Part shown: positions 33,584-42,692 of the stretch, piece by piece
Numbering within the stretch: position 1 is the stretch's first letter
Layout: each line of letters opens with the position of its first letter
Source: Terriglobus saanensis SP1PR4
GTDB taxonomy: Bacteria > Acidobacteriota > Terriglobia > Terriglobales > Acidobacteriaceae
Assembly (NCBI RefSeq): GCF_000179915.2
Contig: NC_014963.1
Span: 1,612,001 to 1,676,000 of the forward strand
Length of the DNA stretch: 64,000 nucleotides
Direction of reading: 5' to 3'
Translations under genes and position numbers: made by a program
The notes under the pieces: generated by a model
Database searches by the model: none
What the model saw: only the letters and a program-made list of their open reading frames with translations
What the model was told of the DNA's origin: nothing

Positions 33584-34417
33584 ATGAGCGCTTCCGGCCC
33601 TTCGATGGAACAGATCAAAAGCTCTATGCGCGCGACCTGGATGGCCGGTGATTTCGGCGTCGTGGCGAAGACGATCTCCGGAGGTGCTGAGGCCTTTGTC
33701 CATCGCCTGGCTCTGCCGCCGGAATCCCGCGTTCTGGATGTGGCCTGCGGGACGGGGAATCTTGCCATTCCGCTTGCGCGGCAGGGATGCGTAGTGACGG
33801 GAGTGGACATCGCTCCTAATCTTCTTGTGCAGGCAAGGGAACGCGCGGCTGCCGAGGGTTTGACCGTGAGCTTCGATGAAGGGGATGCCGAAGAGCTTCC
33901 CTACGACGATGAAACCTTCGACGCGGTGGTTACGATGTTTGGCGCCATGTTCGCGCCTCGACCGGAGGTGGTTACAGCGGAGCTTGCGCGTGTTCTTAAG
34001 CCGGGTGGGCTGCTCGCTATGGCGAATTGGAATCCCGCAGGTTTTTCCGGACAGATGTTCAAGGTGGGTAGCCTGCATGCGCCGCCGCCACCTGGCATCG
34101 CACCTCCTGTTTTATGGGGAGACGAGACGACTGTTCTCAGGCGTCTCGCAGGTCCCTTCACAGAGATCGAAACGAAGTTGATTCCTATTGAGTTCGATCT
34201 ACCGATGAACCCTGCAGGGACGGTTGCCTTTTTCCGCAAGTACTTCGGACCCACCCAGATGGCCTTTGGTCGCCTGGATGAAACCGGGCAGGCGGCCTTG
34301 GCGGCAGAGCTAGAGGCGCTTTGGGCGGGTGCCAACGTCGCCTCCGATCCGGAGAGTCATACGCTTATCCATAACCAATACCTGCAGGTTACGGCGAAAC
34401 GTAATCCTTCTTCCTGA
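33584..34417 (+). CDS. SAM-dependent class I methyltransferase
   Basis: A 277-residue methyltransferase of the UbiE/type 11 kind. Motif I VLDVACGTGNLAIPLARQG, motif II VTGVDIAPNLLVQARERA, the acidic loop FDEGDAEELPYDDETFDAVV, and ARVLKPGGLLAMANW are all in place. The ATG at 33584 has AGGAG 6 bases upstream; an in-frame start at 33512 is rejected. The substrate is unknown; the context (after metE, convergent with a protease) gives no clue. Confidence 0.88.
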   Translation: MSASGPSMEQIKSSMRATWMAGDFGVVAKTISGGAEAFVHRLALPPESRVLDVACGTGNLAIPLARQGCVVTGVDIAPNLLVQARERAAAEGLTVSFDEGDAEELPYDDETFDAVVTMFGAMFAPRPEVVTAELARVLKPGGLLAMANWNPAGFSGQMFKVGSLHAPPPPGIAPPVLWGDETTVLRRLAGPFTEIETKLIPIEFDLPMNPAGTVAFFRKYFGPTQMAFGRLDETGQAALAAELEALWAGANVASDPESHTLIHNQYLQVTAKRNPSS

Positions 34418-34424
34418 GACCCTG

Positions 34425-37259
34425 TTAGTTGATCGTCAGGGTGGTGGTCGTGGTTGCCGTGATAGTACTGGTTGCGCTATCCGTTCCTGTGATGGTCAGG
34501 GTATACGAACCCTTGGTCGCGTTCGTTGTTGCGGTCGTGGTGCTGTTGGAACCCGAGGAACCGCATCCACTGATGCCAAAGCCGATGGCCGTGACAAGCG
34601 AGAGTACGACGTAGAGGCGAAGCTTACGCGAGCGCCAGCCGAAAAGACCCAGGCAGAGCATACCCGCGACGGCTATGTCCGCTTTATTGGAGGGAGATGC
34701 AGGAAGGCTGTTGCTTTCCAGTCGGGATACACCGGTGGAGGTGATCTTCCGCATGCCGCTTCCGCTGACGGACGAAACCGTGGCACAGGCGGTGGAGCTG
34801 GTGTAGATCGTCAGTGCGCTTGTGACTGCTGTTGTGCTCGTGATGGCCGCGTTGTTCAGCGTGTAGCAGGCGTTCGAGAGGGAACCGCTGACGGTCACGT
34901 TGAAGGCAACCGTGCCCGTGTAGCCTCCAGCTGGTGTCACCGTGACGGTGGAAGTGCCGGAGTTTCCGGCAGTTAGGTTGACTGCGGTTGCGCCGAGCGT
35001 AAAGCTGCCGGTGCCAGAGCCAGCTGCGCCTACCGTGACCGTGGCAGTACCGGTCGACGCGGCGTAGATGGCGCTGCCGGAGTAGACGGCCTTGATGACA
35101 TGTGCGCCAGCTATCGTCGAGGAGAAGGTATAAGTTGCCGTACCAGCGGTGCTCAGAGCAAGTGTTTTGGTCGTTGTGGTTCCGTCGACTGTGATGGTCA
35201 GAGTTCCAGCGGGTACGGTGGTTACAGTCGACGATCCCGAAGCGACGGTAATCGTGATGACGTCGCTTACACCAGAGGCGACGGTGTTAGAGGCCGCCGA
35301 GACCGTGGTGGTGGTGGCTGCCAGGGTGGCGGTCGCGGCGTTGGTGGGCCAGAGGGTCAGCAGGTTGTAGAGATCGATGGAACCAAGTCCTGTGGCCTGA
35401 TCGTACCCGGTGGTTGCGGCGTAGGCCGACGCGCCTGCCGTGGAGCAGGTGCCGGCCGTGCAGGCGTTCGTACCTACCGTGATGTCGTGGAATGCTGAAG
35501 CGTAGTTTGCAGCGTTCGAGGCCAGTGTGTAGAGCGTGGGGTCGATGTTGCCCTGGCCGGTAGAGTTCAGCTTCTGATTAATGATAGCCAGCATGCCCGC
35601 GAAGACGGGAGCAGCGAAGCTAGTTCCTCCGGCAACGGTGAGATAGACGCTATTTGCGTCACGGAAACCATTCGAGCAACTGCCGGTAATGCCGACGGTC
35701 GTATCGCTGGAGCAGTACAGGTAACCGGCGTTTGAGGCTGAAGAGGTAAGCGAGATATCGGGGACGAGACGGAAGTTGCCGGAGGGGATGCCAGTCACTC
35801 CTGTCTGCCACGTGGGGCGCGGGGCCATGGAACTGACGCCACCGCCGCCGGAGCTCAGGCCGTTGGCGGCAGAGTCGTCATTCCAGACCATTTCCGGCAT
35901 GTAGGAAAGAGCGGAGCTGATGACATCGCTTCCGCTTGCGGCCTGCCAGTACGTGGTGTTGGTGGTCGCAACGGCAGCTGCCGTGAACTCCGTTCCGCCG
36001 AGTGCGGTGACGTACTGGCTGCTGGCCGGAAAACTGACGACGAGGGCCTGCCGCTGTGCGGTCGTGAGCGTGGTCGCGTCGTTGCAGCTCGTCGAACCGT
36101 CGTCTCCCGAAGAGACGATGACGGTCTGACCCTGTGCGGCGGCCTGCTCCAGAACGCCGTTGTAGGAAGAGAAGTTGCTCGCACTCAACTCTGTCTCGCA
36201 GAGACCATAGCTCACGCTGAGAATTGTTGCAAGCTGTGTATCGACCGCGTAAGCGATGGAGTCGAATACGCCATTGTTCGAGCTGCTGCCGGTGTAGACG
36301 AAGAAAATCGTTGCGCCCTTGGCGATGCCTCCCGAGTATTCCAGGTCAAGGTCGGATTCAGATTCATCGCCGGTGTAGACGGTAGAGCTTCCCGTGTTGG
36401 GAACGAGGGTGAGTGTGGGGTCTTTGATCGGCAGCCCGGCTGCCGTCTGGAACTTCTCAATGTCGGAAACTACGACCGCGGACTGACCCATAATCGCAAT
36501 CGACTGGCCCGTGCCGGTATAGCCTGCGTTGTAAGCGGCTTTTACGTCGTAGATCGTGGTGATATCTCCGGGTGTGAGGTAGTGGCTCGAAGTCTGGCTG
36601 GAGGTAAAGTTGGGCGAAGCCACAGCCTGCGAGTGATTTAGACGAACATGCGGCCGAGCACGAAAGTTCGACAGATTTGCGACGTCCTTTACGATGCCGG
36701 AGAGAGCCGTGGGAATGCTGATGTCCGCCGAAGGCGCGTAACGTTTCTCACCGTCCGATTTGTAGTAACGCAAAGGAGAGAAGGCAGACGCCACCTGCTG
36801 GGCTTCGCCCGAGAAGACGATGCGGTCTTTGCTACGGGAAACCCTGTCGACCGTGAAGCCCTGTGCTTGCAACCAGGCTGTTGTCTTCGCGATGTCGGCG
36901 TCGGTGACTCCGAAGCGAGCGGCGAACTGATCCACTGTCAGCCACTGGTGGTATATCGGAGAGGTCGGATCCTGCTGCGCAGCGAGGAGTGCCTGGAGGT
37001 CTGCTTCCTGTGCTGTGGTGCGACTGAAGATCAGCGTCATGCCCTCGAGTTTGGTTCCTGCGGGAACGGCTCCGGCATCGTCGGCTGCGAGCGCATGGGG
37101 GGAACGCGATCCGGCGATCGGGGTACGCTGCTCATTGCTGATTTCCGCAGTAATGCGCGCGACAGGCTTCTGCGCCAAGGCGGACAGGGAGCCAAATCCC
37201 AGGAAGAATGTGCAAAAGAGTGAGGGGATGACGTTGCGCAGAGTCGTGCCGTATCGCAT
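34425..37259 (-). CDS. Sedolisin-type (S53) serine-carboxyl peptidase with Ig-like C-terminus
   Basis: A 944-residue secreted acid protease. A signal peptide (to about Ala29) and a pro-domain (about 65-210) precede the S53 catalytic domain. Glu301 and Asp305 in ESDLDLEYS, the oxyanion Asp in SSGDDGS (about 386) and the nucleophile in AGGTSFAAP form the Glu-Asp-Ser centre. An Ig-like beta domain follows (SAASNTVASGVSDVITITV), then a hydrophobic segment with a lone Cys in GISGCGSS, and a Ser/Thr-rich tail. It fits extracellular protein degradation at low pH, as expected for an acid-soil bacterium. Its stop faces the methyltransferase across 7 bases. Confidence 0.92.
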   Translation of the reverse strand: MRYGTTLRNVIPSLFCTFFLGFGSLSALAQKPVARITAEISNEQRTPIAGSRSPHALAADDAGAVPAGTKLEGMTLIFSRTTAQEADLQALLAAQQDPTSPIYHQWLTVDQFAARFGVTDADIAKTTAWLQAQGFTVDRVSRSKDRIVFSGEAQQVASAFSPLRYYKSDGEKRYAPSADISIPTALSGIVKDVANLSNFRARPHVRLNHSQAVASPNFTSSQTSSHYLTPGDITTIYDVKAAYNAGYTGTGQSIAIMGQSAVVVSDIEKFQTAAGLPIKDPTLTLVPNTGSSTVYTGDESESDLDLEYSGGIAKGATIFFVYTGSSSNNGVFDSIAYAVDTQLATILSVSYGLCETELSASNFSSYNGVLEQAAAQGQTVIVSSGDDGSTSCNDATTLTTAQRQALVVSFPASSQYVTALGGTEFTAAAVATTNTTYWQAASGSDVISSALSYMPEMVWNDDSAANGLSSGGGGVSSMAPRPTWQTGVTGIPSGNFRLVPDISLTSSASNAGYLYCSSDTTVGITGSCSNGFRDANSVYLTVAGGTSFAAPVFAGMLAIINQKLNSTGQGNIDPTLYTLASNAANYASAFHDITVGTNACTAGTCSTAGASAYAATTGYDQATGLGSIDLYNLLTLWPTNAATATLAATTTTVSAASNTVASGVSDVITITVASGSSTVTTVPAGTLTITVDGTTTTKTLALSTAGTATYTFSSTIAGAHVIKAVYSGSAIYAASTGTATVTVGAAGSGTGSFTLGATAVNLTAGNSGTSTVTVTPAGGYTGTVAFNVTVSGSLSNACYTLNNAAITSTTAVTSALTIYTSSTACATVSSVSGSGMRKITSTGVSRLESNSLPASPSNKADIAVAGMLCLGLFGWRSRKLRLYVVLSLVTAIGFGISGCGSSGSNSTTTATTNATKGSYTLTITGTDSATSTITATTTTTLTIN

Positions 37260-37376
37260 ACTTTATGCCTTCTGTACTTGTTCCTCTTGTATCGGCAAAT
37301 GCCGGTTGGGAAGAGGAGCTAAAAAGTTTTATCTTCGAGAGTTAGGACGAGCTTTTTTGTTGGCGGTGTACATAGA

Positions 37377-38119
37377 CTACCGCCAATAAGCGTCATCGGT
37401 GGCAGTCACAAGGTGGTTGAGCGCCAACGCGTTAGCGTAGGCGTACGAGAGTGCAGTGTTATCGAAGATGACCCAGGTGTTTTTGTGCGCCTTGATCTTT
37501 TCCGCCAGCTCAGCGAGAAACTCGGGTTCGTAATTGGAGTAGTACGTTCGCGGAGAGCCATGGAGACGAAAGTATCTCAGCGTAACGTCACCTCCGGGAA
37601 TGGCTGCTTTGGGGGATGCCTTGGCCGGATCGGCTGCCACACGGGCGACTGCGTACTGCCGGAGGAGTACATCGGTTTCTTCGGTAAACCATGTGGCGTG
37701 GCGTGGCTCAAGGCGGTTTCCCCTTTGTAGAGCGCACGAAGCGTGGTGAAGAAGTCCTCGGCGAGCGTGGCATCGAAGGCAAGCGAGGGCGGTAGTTGAA
37801 AGAGAATGGGCCCCTGTTTGTGTTCGATGGGTTTGATCTGGTCAAAAAAGCCGTGAAGTAAAGTTTTGGCTTCGCGGAGTTTTGCCTCATGCGTGATGGC
37901 CTTGGGCGCTTTGATCGAGAAGCGAAAGTGCGCAGGTGTCTCCGCAGCCCACTTTGCCCAGGTGGTGGCACGATGGGGACGGTAGAAGGTGGAGTTGATC
38001 TCCGCGCAATTGAGCGTGCGAGCGTAGTGGTAGAGGTGGGTGCCTTCTGCTTTTGGCTTTGCGGGGAGCGACCAGCCTGCGGTCCCGATGCGATTCATCC
38101 CTGTTGGATGCATTCTCAT
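37377..38119 (-). pseudogene. DUF72 protein gene, frameshifted
   Basis: A DUF72 (YecE-like, TIM-barrel) gene broken by a -1 frameshift near 37712-37716. The first part starts at or near 38119 (another candidate start is 38098) and encodes IGTAGWSLP, AEINSTFYRPHRATTWAKWA and ILFQLPPSLAFD. It leaves the family pattern after KGETA. In the other frame the expected LEPRHATWF-TEETDVLLRQYAVARVAAD continues at once into GDVTLRYFRLHGSPRTYY and WVIFDNTALSYAYANALALNHLV. Adding one base restores about 250 residues. It is a recent pseudogene or a sequencing error; the rest of the sequence is well conserved. The function of DUF72 is unknown. Confidence 0.85.
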
Positions 38120-38153
38120 CGGTTCTATGCGTTCCCGTGCTAGACTTTCGCGC

Positions 38154-38315
38154 ATGCCACTCATACTTCTTCTTGTCATTCTCGTGCTTCTCTTCGGCGG
38201 CGGTGGTTATTACATGGGTCCTGGCGTCGGCTACTACGGCGGTGGCGGACTCAGCCTCGTGCTGCTCATCGTGATTCTTTACCTGCTCTTCGGTAGAGGA
38301 CGCGGACGCATCTAG
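38154..38315 (+). CDS. DUF3309-like small membrane protein
   Basis: A 53-residue peptide with two hydrophobic segments (LILLLVILVLLFGGGGYYMG and LSLVLLIVILYLLFGRGRGRI) joined by a Gly/Tyr-rich turn. The layout matches DUF3309, which usually has WPYS and WGYGPSGG in the middle; here the turn is GPGVGYYGGGG. It should be an inner-membrane peptide of unknown function. It is divergent from the DUF72 gene 35 bases away and followed by a strong hairpin. Confidence 0.7.
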   Translation: MPLILLLVILVLLFGGGGYYMGPGVGYYGGGGLSLVLLIVILYLLFGRGRGRI

Positions 38316-38338
38316 CGAAACCAGGTTTCCGCTCGTTT

Positions 38339-38372
38339 GAACACAGTCCCGCGACGGTGCGGGACTGTGTTC
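38339..38372 (+). terminator. Hairpin after DUF3309 gene
   Basis: A perfect 14-bp inverted repeat (GAACACAGTCCCGC and complement) with a 6-base loop, 24 bases after the stop. No immediate U-run; a T-rich stretch comes 20 bases later. Confidence 0.65.
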
Positions 38373-38418
38373 GCGGTTAAGGCTGTAGTTTGATTTTTTA
38401 GGATGAGGGGTCAAGAGG

Positions 38419-40041
38419 ATGCGCTGGTCACGACGCGATGTATTGAAACAGGCCGGAATGATCTCGGTGGCCGGAACCGTTGGCACTGCTGTGCCGGATG
38501 CAATGTTGGGCGAGACGAAGAAAACTTCTTCGACGAAGGCGGGTCAGGTCCTGACGTCGCAGCAGGTGCCCCATACAGACGGCGATTTTCACGACAATCT
38601 CTTTACGAGGTTGGGGATTCGGCCACTCATCAACTGTCGAGGCACGATTACGGCAATCAGTGGATCCACTTCGCTGCCCGAGGTGAAGCAGGCGATGTAC
38701 AACGCGTCGCTGTACCACGTCCGCATGGATGAAATGATGCTGGCTGTGGGTGCGGAGCTGGGTAAACTGTGCGGAGCGGAGTGGGGTATTGCGACGACCG
38801 GAACAGCCGCGGCAACCTGTCTTGCAACCGTGGCCTGCATCGCCGGAACAGATGTAGAGAAGAGCCAGGCTCTTCCGTACATCAAGAAGAAAGACCAGGT
38901 GGTGATCCCGAAGACCTCGCGCAATCCGTATGACATTGGGGTGCGTATGTGTGGAGTGGAGATGGTGGAGTTCTCGACTCCGGAGGAGCTCCGCGCAAAG
39001 ATTAGCGAGCGCACCGCCATGCTCTATATTTTGGCGAATCCTCGTTACGACGACACACCGATGAGCACGAAAAATCTTGCGGCCATCTGCAAAGAGAAGG
39101 GCATCCCGGTATTTGTGGACGCGGCGGCGACGGAGCCAAATACACCGAATCCTCATCTTGTGGCCGGAGCGGACCTGGTGGCTTACTCCGGTGGCAAATG
39201 CATGCGTGGACCTCAGTCCGCAGGGCTTTTGATTGGCAATAAGGGTCTCTGCCAGGCTGCCTATTTTCAAGGCGCACCGCATCACAACTACGGCCGCGCG
39301 ATGAAGTGCAGCAAGGAAGAGACGATGGGGCTGCTGGCCGCCGTACGTGCGTGGCACACGCGAGATCATACGGCGGAACAGGCGATGTGGCTCGGTTGGA
39401 TGCAGTCGATTGCGGACCGCATGACGGGTCTTCCTTCGGTGAAGGCAACCGTGTTGCCGTCGGCTCCAGAGGGCTCGATCGATCGCAGTCCGGGCGTGCG
39501 GATTACGTGGGATGCAAGTGTCGTCGGAATTACCGGGACCGAGCTTGCGAAGTTGCTTGATGAAGCACCGACGCGAATCGTGATGGGTGGAACGGGCGTT
39601 CGTCCGGACACAATGATGAGTTCGGTGACGATCTATGGATACATCATGACGCCAGCCGAGGTGAAGATTGTGGCCGATGCGATCTATGCAGCGCTGAGCC
39701 ATCCTCCGCACTATGCGGATCCCGTTATACCCACGGGGACTTCGGCTTCAGTGCAAGGGAACTGGGCTGTGACGATTCATTATCTGCGCGGCACAGGCGA
39801 ACAGCGCTTTGTGCTGAAGCAGGAAGGAAATGTCGTAACCGGCGATCATCATGGCGAACTGTACAACGCCACGTTCCACGGTGCGGTTCATGCCGACCAG
39901 ATCGCGATGACGAGCGTGTTGCCTGTGGTGGGTTATCCACTGACGTGCCACTTTAAGGGCGTGGTACAAGGCAGCAGCATGTCGGGAACGCTGGCAATGG
40001 GGGAGTATGGTGAAGCTACCTGGGAAGCAGTGCGCAGCTAA
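38419..40041 (+). CDS. Tat-exported SelA-like PLP-fold protein with C-terminal beta domain
   Basis: A 540-residue protein. MRWSRRDVLKQAG is a twin-arginine signal. Residues about 60-430 form an aminotransferase-fold domain of the SelA-like (L-seryl-tRNA selenium transferase-related) group, with VFVDAAA (Asp234, binds the PLP ring nitrogen) and YSGGKCMRGP (Lys260, Schiff base). Residues about 445-540 form an extra beta-rich domain (WAVTIHYLRGTGEQRFVLKQ). Tat export suits a protein that must load PLP in the cytoplasm. Selenocysteine synthesis outside the cell makes no sense, so this is more likely a lyase or racemase acting on an amino acid-like compound. The true reaction is unknown. Confidence 0.82.
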   Translation: MRWSRRDVLKQAGMISVAGTVGTAVPDAMLGETKKTSSTKAGQVLTSQQVPHTDGDFHDNLFTRLGIRPLINCRGTITAISGSTSLPEVKQAMYNASLYHVRMDEMMLAVGAELGKLCGAEWGIATTGTAAATCLATVACIAGTDVEKSQALPYIKKKDQVVIPKTSRNPYDIGVRMCGVEMVEFSTPEELRAKISERTAMLYILANPRYDDTPMSTKNLAAICKEKGIPVFVDAAATEPNTPNPHLVAGADLVAYSGGKCMRGPQSAGLLIGNKGLCQAAYFQGAPHHNYGRAMKCSKEETMGLLAAVRAWHTRDHTAEQAMWLGWMQSIADRMTGLPSVKATVLPSAPEGSIDRSPGVRITWDASVVGITGTELAKLLDEAPTRIVMGGTGVRPDTMMSSVTIYGYIMTPAEVKIVADAIYAALSHPPHYADPVIPTGTSASVQGNWAVTIHYLRGTGEQRFVLKQEGNVVTGDHHGELYNATFHGAVHADQIAMTSVLPVVGYPLTCHFKGVVQGSSMSGTLAMGEYGEATWEAVRS

Positions 40042-40185
40042 AGCCTGACCGGGACGTTTGTTTAGAGAGCGTGTAATCACGTTTGTGCCGCCCGTCGTCT
40101 ACTTAGTTACAGCTCATCTTGTGTCGTGTTGCATGGCGTCCGCCCGGTGCAGAGGCTGCTCTGTTTCAAGAGTGGAGATTTCCAG

Positions 40186-40764
40186 GTGTTTTTTCTGAAA
40201 ATTGTCGCCAGCATGGCGTTAATATCCACACCTATACTGTGGGCGCAAGCGGCGTATACGGCTGGTCGTGTGGGAGATCTGCAGGTCGGCGCGGAGTTTG
40301 TCCTGGGCCAATCGAAGTATCTTCCGGTTCAGACCGTGTCGGGTTCGTTCATCGATCCCGTGGTTCTATCGCAGAAGGTGGATCTGAAGGGATTCGGTGG
40401 ATACGCGACCTTCGATTGGCGTGAGCACTACGGAGTGGAACTCAATATCCGACACGCCAAGGGCAAACAAGACGACGGCCAATCCGAGAACACGGTTGAG
40501 TTCGGTGGGCGATATGTTGTTGTGCGCAAGTACAGGATGGCTCCTTACGCGAAGGCGATGATCGGGCGTGGGGTTTACAACTACCCTGATGGCGCTGGTT
40601 CGCTTGCGTTCAATTTATATGCCCTGGGGGTGGGCGTGGACTACCACGCGACCAGCTACATCAACGTGCGCGCAGAGTACGAGTATCAAAGCTGGCTGAA
40701 CGTCCCGATCCAGAACCCTCAGCCGCAGTTGATTTCCATCGGCGTGGCGTATCGCTTTCATTAA
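40186..40764 (+). CDS. Outer-membrane beta-barrel protein
   Basis: A 192-residue protein: signal peptide (FFLKIVASMALISTPILWAQA) then alternating beta strands such as VELNIRHAKG, VEFGGRYVVVRKY, INVRAEYEYQSW and LISIGVAYRFH. The terminal aromatic residue (Phe-His) fits an eight-stranded OmpA/OmpX-like barrel. GTG 40186 with GGAG 8 bases upstream is preferred to an in-frame GTG at 40126. The right end abuts the scar of a coxA fragment. Function unknown, perhaps adhesion or envelope stability. Confidence 0.72.
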   Translation: MFFLKIVASMALISTPILWAQAAYTAGRVGDLQVGAEFVLGQSKYLPVQTVSGSFIDPVVLSQKVDLKGFGGYATFDWREHYGVELNIRHAKGKQDDGQSENTVEFGGRYVVVRKYRMAPYAKAMIGRGVYNYPDGAGSLAFNLYALGVGVDYHATSYINVRAEYEYQSWLNVPIQNPQPQLISIGVAYRFH

Positions 40765-40767
40765 TTC

Positions 40768-40808
40768 AAGCGACCTGCGTAGCCTTCGCCTCCAGCCACT
40801 CGTAGTCG
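40768..40808 (-). pseudogene. Remnant of coxA 3' end
   Basis: These 41 bases repeat 42696-42736, the last codons of the intact coxA gene, with a single mismatch; 35 bases (from CCTGCGTAGCC) are identical. The remnant starts 4 bases after the barrel gene's stop, and similarity ends abruptly at 40808. It marks the left edge of a duplicated or inserted segment. Confidence 0.85.
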
Positions 40809-41280
40809 CGTGCCCTCTATAAGTAGGTCGGTGCTTTTCTAAAAGCGAAGACGTGTGCGGCATCCGTTTTTCGATAGTTATGCGATATATGTCATCCGCA
40901 TAAAATTCTGTAGCCCATTTTGGGTCTGATGCGGGTATAAGTGCAATCTTTTTAAAGGCGTGAGGACGTATTTTAGTCATGTCCCAGGCGGCAGCTAAAA
41001 TTCGAAGCGCCAGCTGCGAATTTAGTTAAACCCTTAGATTTTATTGAAATCAAGCTGCTCATTCTGACCTATTGATCCTAAGTTCCTATCAAAAGTTGCG
41101 ATTGATCCCGTCCTACTTGACTGCATTTAAAAGGATGCGCAACGACCGTACGGGTCGGGATAGAAGTGCATGTTCGGGAATAAAACTGCTGGCGGCGCAT
41201 CTTTACATGCAGAAATCCCGCTCTTCTTCTCGCTTCTCTAAGCATTACTTACTCATGCATATTCAAAAGGAGATACTTCT
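40809..41280. other. Gene-free, AT-richer stretch
   Basis: About 470 bases between the coxA remnant and the propeller gene. Base composition is visibly richer in A/T than the neighbours. I see no conserved reading frame, transposase, tRNA or strong hairpin. The last 20 bases carry the ribosome site AAAAGGAG of the next gene. Confidence 0.6.
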
Positions 41281-42384
41281 GTGATCGTAGACGATAAATT
41301 AGTTCGCTCTGGCTGCGGCAAGAGTCACAACCGGAGATGGCTCACGGCATTTTTCGTACTATGCACCCTTGCGTTGTTGACCGGCAAGGCGGCCTATGCG
41401 GATCCAGACTTCAATCAGGTGGCGGGAGGTACAAGCTCCGATTCACCGGCTCTGACGTTTCTGAATGGCGTTCCTGTAATGATGGCTCGCGCCAATGATG
41501 CGTCGAACGCGATGTGGTACTCCATCAACAGGGGCTCCTGGATTAAGGTTCCGAGTGGGACGACCCTGGCCGCTCCAGCGCTCGTCACGTTTCAATCAAA
41601 TGTTATAGCTGTATCGGCTGGAACAGACGGAAACTATTATTCCATGGTGATGAGCAATGCTTCGGAAGCTCCTTCGAGCTGGGCATTTAACGCAACCTGG
41701 ACGGTCGTTCCAGGAATATCAGGTCGGGCGAGAACGAATTTGCGTCCAGCCGTGGCAGCCACAACAAGTAACTCGATCTTCATCTTCGCTACTTATAACG
41801 ACGAAACCATTAACTTCTCATCGGCGCACCAGATCAATTCCAATGGAAGCATCGATTGGGGTTCTTTTAATGTGGTCCCTGGCGGTGGATTTACCACCTC
41901 CAGCGTAAGCGCTGCTGTCTCAAACGGTATTCTCGTCGTATTTCAAACCGGCACCGACCATCATTTATACGTTCAAAGCTTTAGTGTAGGTGGCGACTTT
42001 TGGCAAAATCTTTGGATCGACATTAGTTTCTCTCTTACCCAAAACCTGTCCTTCAGTACCTCCGTCGCCTCTATCGGTTCCGATGAAGACTTAGTTGGAA
42101 ACTTCGCAGTCTGTGGTGTAGACGGAAACGTGCTAAGAATAGATTGCACTTCTGTTACTGCATTTCTTGATTCGGACGGCAAAACCTTCTCGTATGTATT
42201 AGGTACCCCATCGGTATTGAATGTGCCTGGCGTTCCCCAGATAATGCATCCGCCCACCGTGGCATCCGATGCGAATAACTTGATTGCAATAGCAGCCACC
42301 TTCAGTAGTCCCACAAATGCTCAACCCAGCGTCTGGCTGAGTGAGGTTAAGAGCTTGTCCGCACTTGTAACTCCCGGACAATAG
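41281..42384 (+). CDS. Secreted PLL/fucolectin-like beta-propeller candidate
   Basis: A 367-residue exported protein: basic N-terminus, signal segment WLTAFFVLCTLALLTGKAAYA, then repeats of about 50-60 residues with the pattern S-x-P-A-L/V... followed by strands ending in W, for example SPALTFLNGVPVMMARANDA, AAPALVTFQSNVIAVSAGTD and TNLRPAVAATTSNSIFIF. This resembles PLL-type lectin propellers, with possible sugar binding on the surface. It starts at GTG 41281 with AAAAGGAG 8 bases upstream. Codon use is less GC-biased than the neighbours, and the gene lies between two gene-fragment scars, so transfer is likely. The fold call is tentative. Confidence 0.6.
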   Translation: MIVDDKLVRSGCGKSHNRRWLTAFFVLCTLALLTGKAAYADPDFNQVAGGTSSDSPALTFLNGVPVMMARANDASNAMWYSINRGSWIKVPSGTTLAAPALVTFQSNVIAVSAGTDGNYYSMVMSNASEAPSSWAFNATWTVVPGISGRARTNLRPAVAATTSNSIFIFATYNDETINFSSAHQINSNGSIDWGSFNVVPGGGFTTSSVSAAVSNGILVVFQTGTDHHLYVQSFSVGGDFWQNLWIDISFSLTQNLSFSTSVASIGSDEDLVGNFAVCGVDGNVLRIDCTSVTAFLDSDGKTFSYVLGTPSVLNVPGVPQIMHPPTVASDANNLIAIAATFSSPTNAQPSVWLSEVKSLSALVTPGQ

Positions 42385-42389
42385 GGCTG

Positions 42390-42427
42390 AAGCGATCTCT
42401 GTGTTTCTCCACGCGGAGATCGCTTTT
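42390..42427 (+). terminator. Intrinsic terminator of the propeller gene
   Basis: A 10-bp inverted repeat (AAGCGATCTC and complement) with a 16-base loop and TTTT at the 3' edge, 6 bases after the stop codon. Confidence 0.75.
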
Positions 42428-42506
42428 CCCCAGCGCGATTTGCCTAATTCAATTGAATCGCCGCTACAAGAGCTATGTACTGGAAAAAATCCTTGGCTAA
42501 AAGGGT

Positions 42507-42669
42507 AGATTCTCACGGGTGATTTTCAACTTGTCCAGGTTACCGAGCGGGGAGAGTTTCCTGGGGCAGGAGCTCGTTGGCGATGCACTGCATCCTCGCC
42601 GAAGTGACGGCGTGGATCTGCTCAACTACCTCGTCTACAGAGGCGAAGCGACAGAAGTTTATCTGCGGA
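42507..42669 (-). pseudogene. Fragment of M16 peptidase gene
   Basis: A degraded copy of the 3' part of the M16 peptidase gene (intact at 45354-46682, same orientation). Its translation keeps FASVDEVVEQI, then AVTSARMQCIANELLPQ, against FASVDEVVEQI and AVTPADMQRIANELLHQ in the intact gene. An 8-base-shorter stretch then breaks the frame, and NL-KLKITRE reappears in another frame. It ends at 42669, 23 bases before the stop of the intact coxA. Confidence 0.88.
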
Positions 42670-42692
42670 GAGCTCACACCCTTTCTTATTGA

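Noticed and set aside
37361-37385. Hairpin TGGCGGT...ACCGCCA as a terminator
   Set aside because: Only 7 bp, no U-run after it on the minus strand, and it overlaps the last codons of the DUF72 gene.
38428-39711. 427-codon minus-strand frame opposite the SelA-like gene
   Set aside because: His/Arg-rich translation typical of antisense to a GC3-biased gene.
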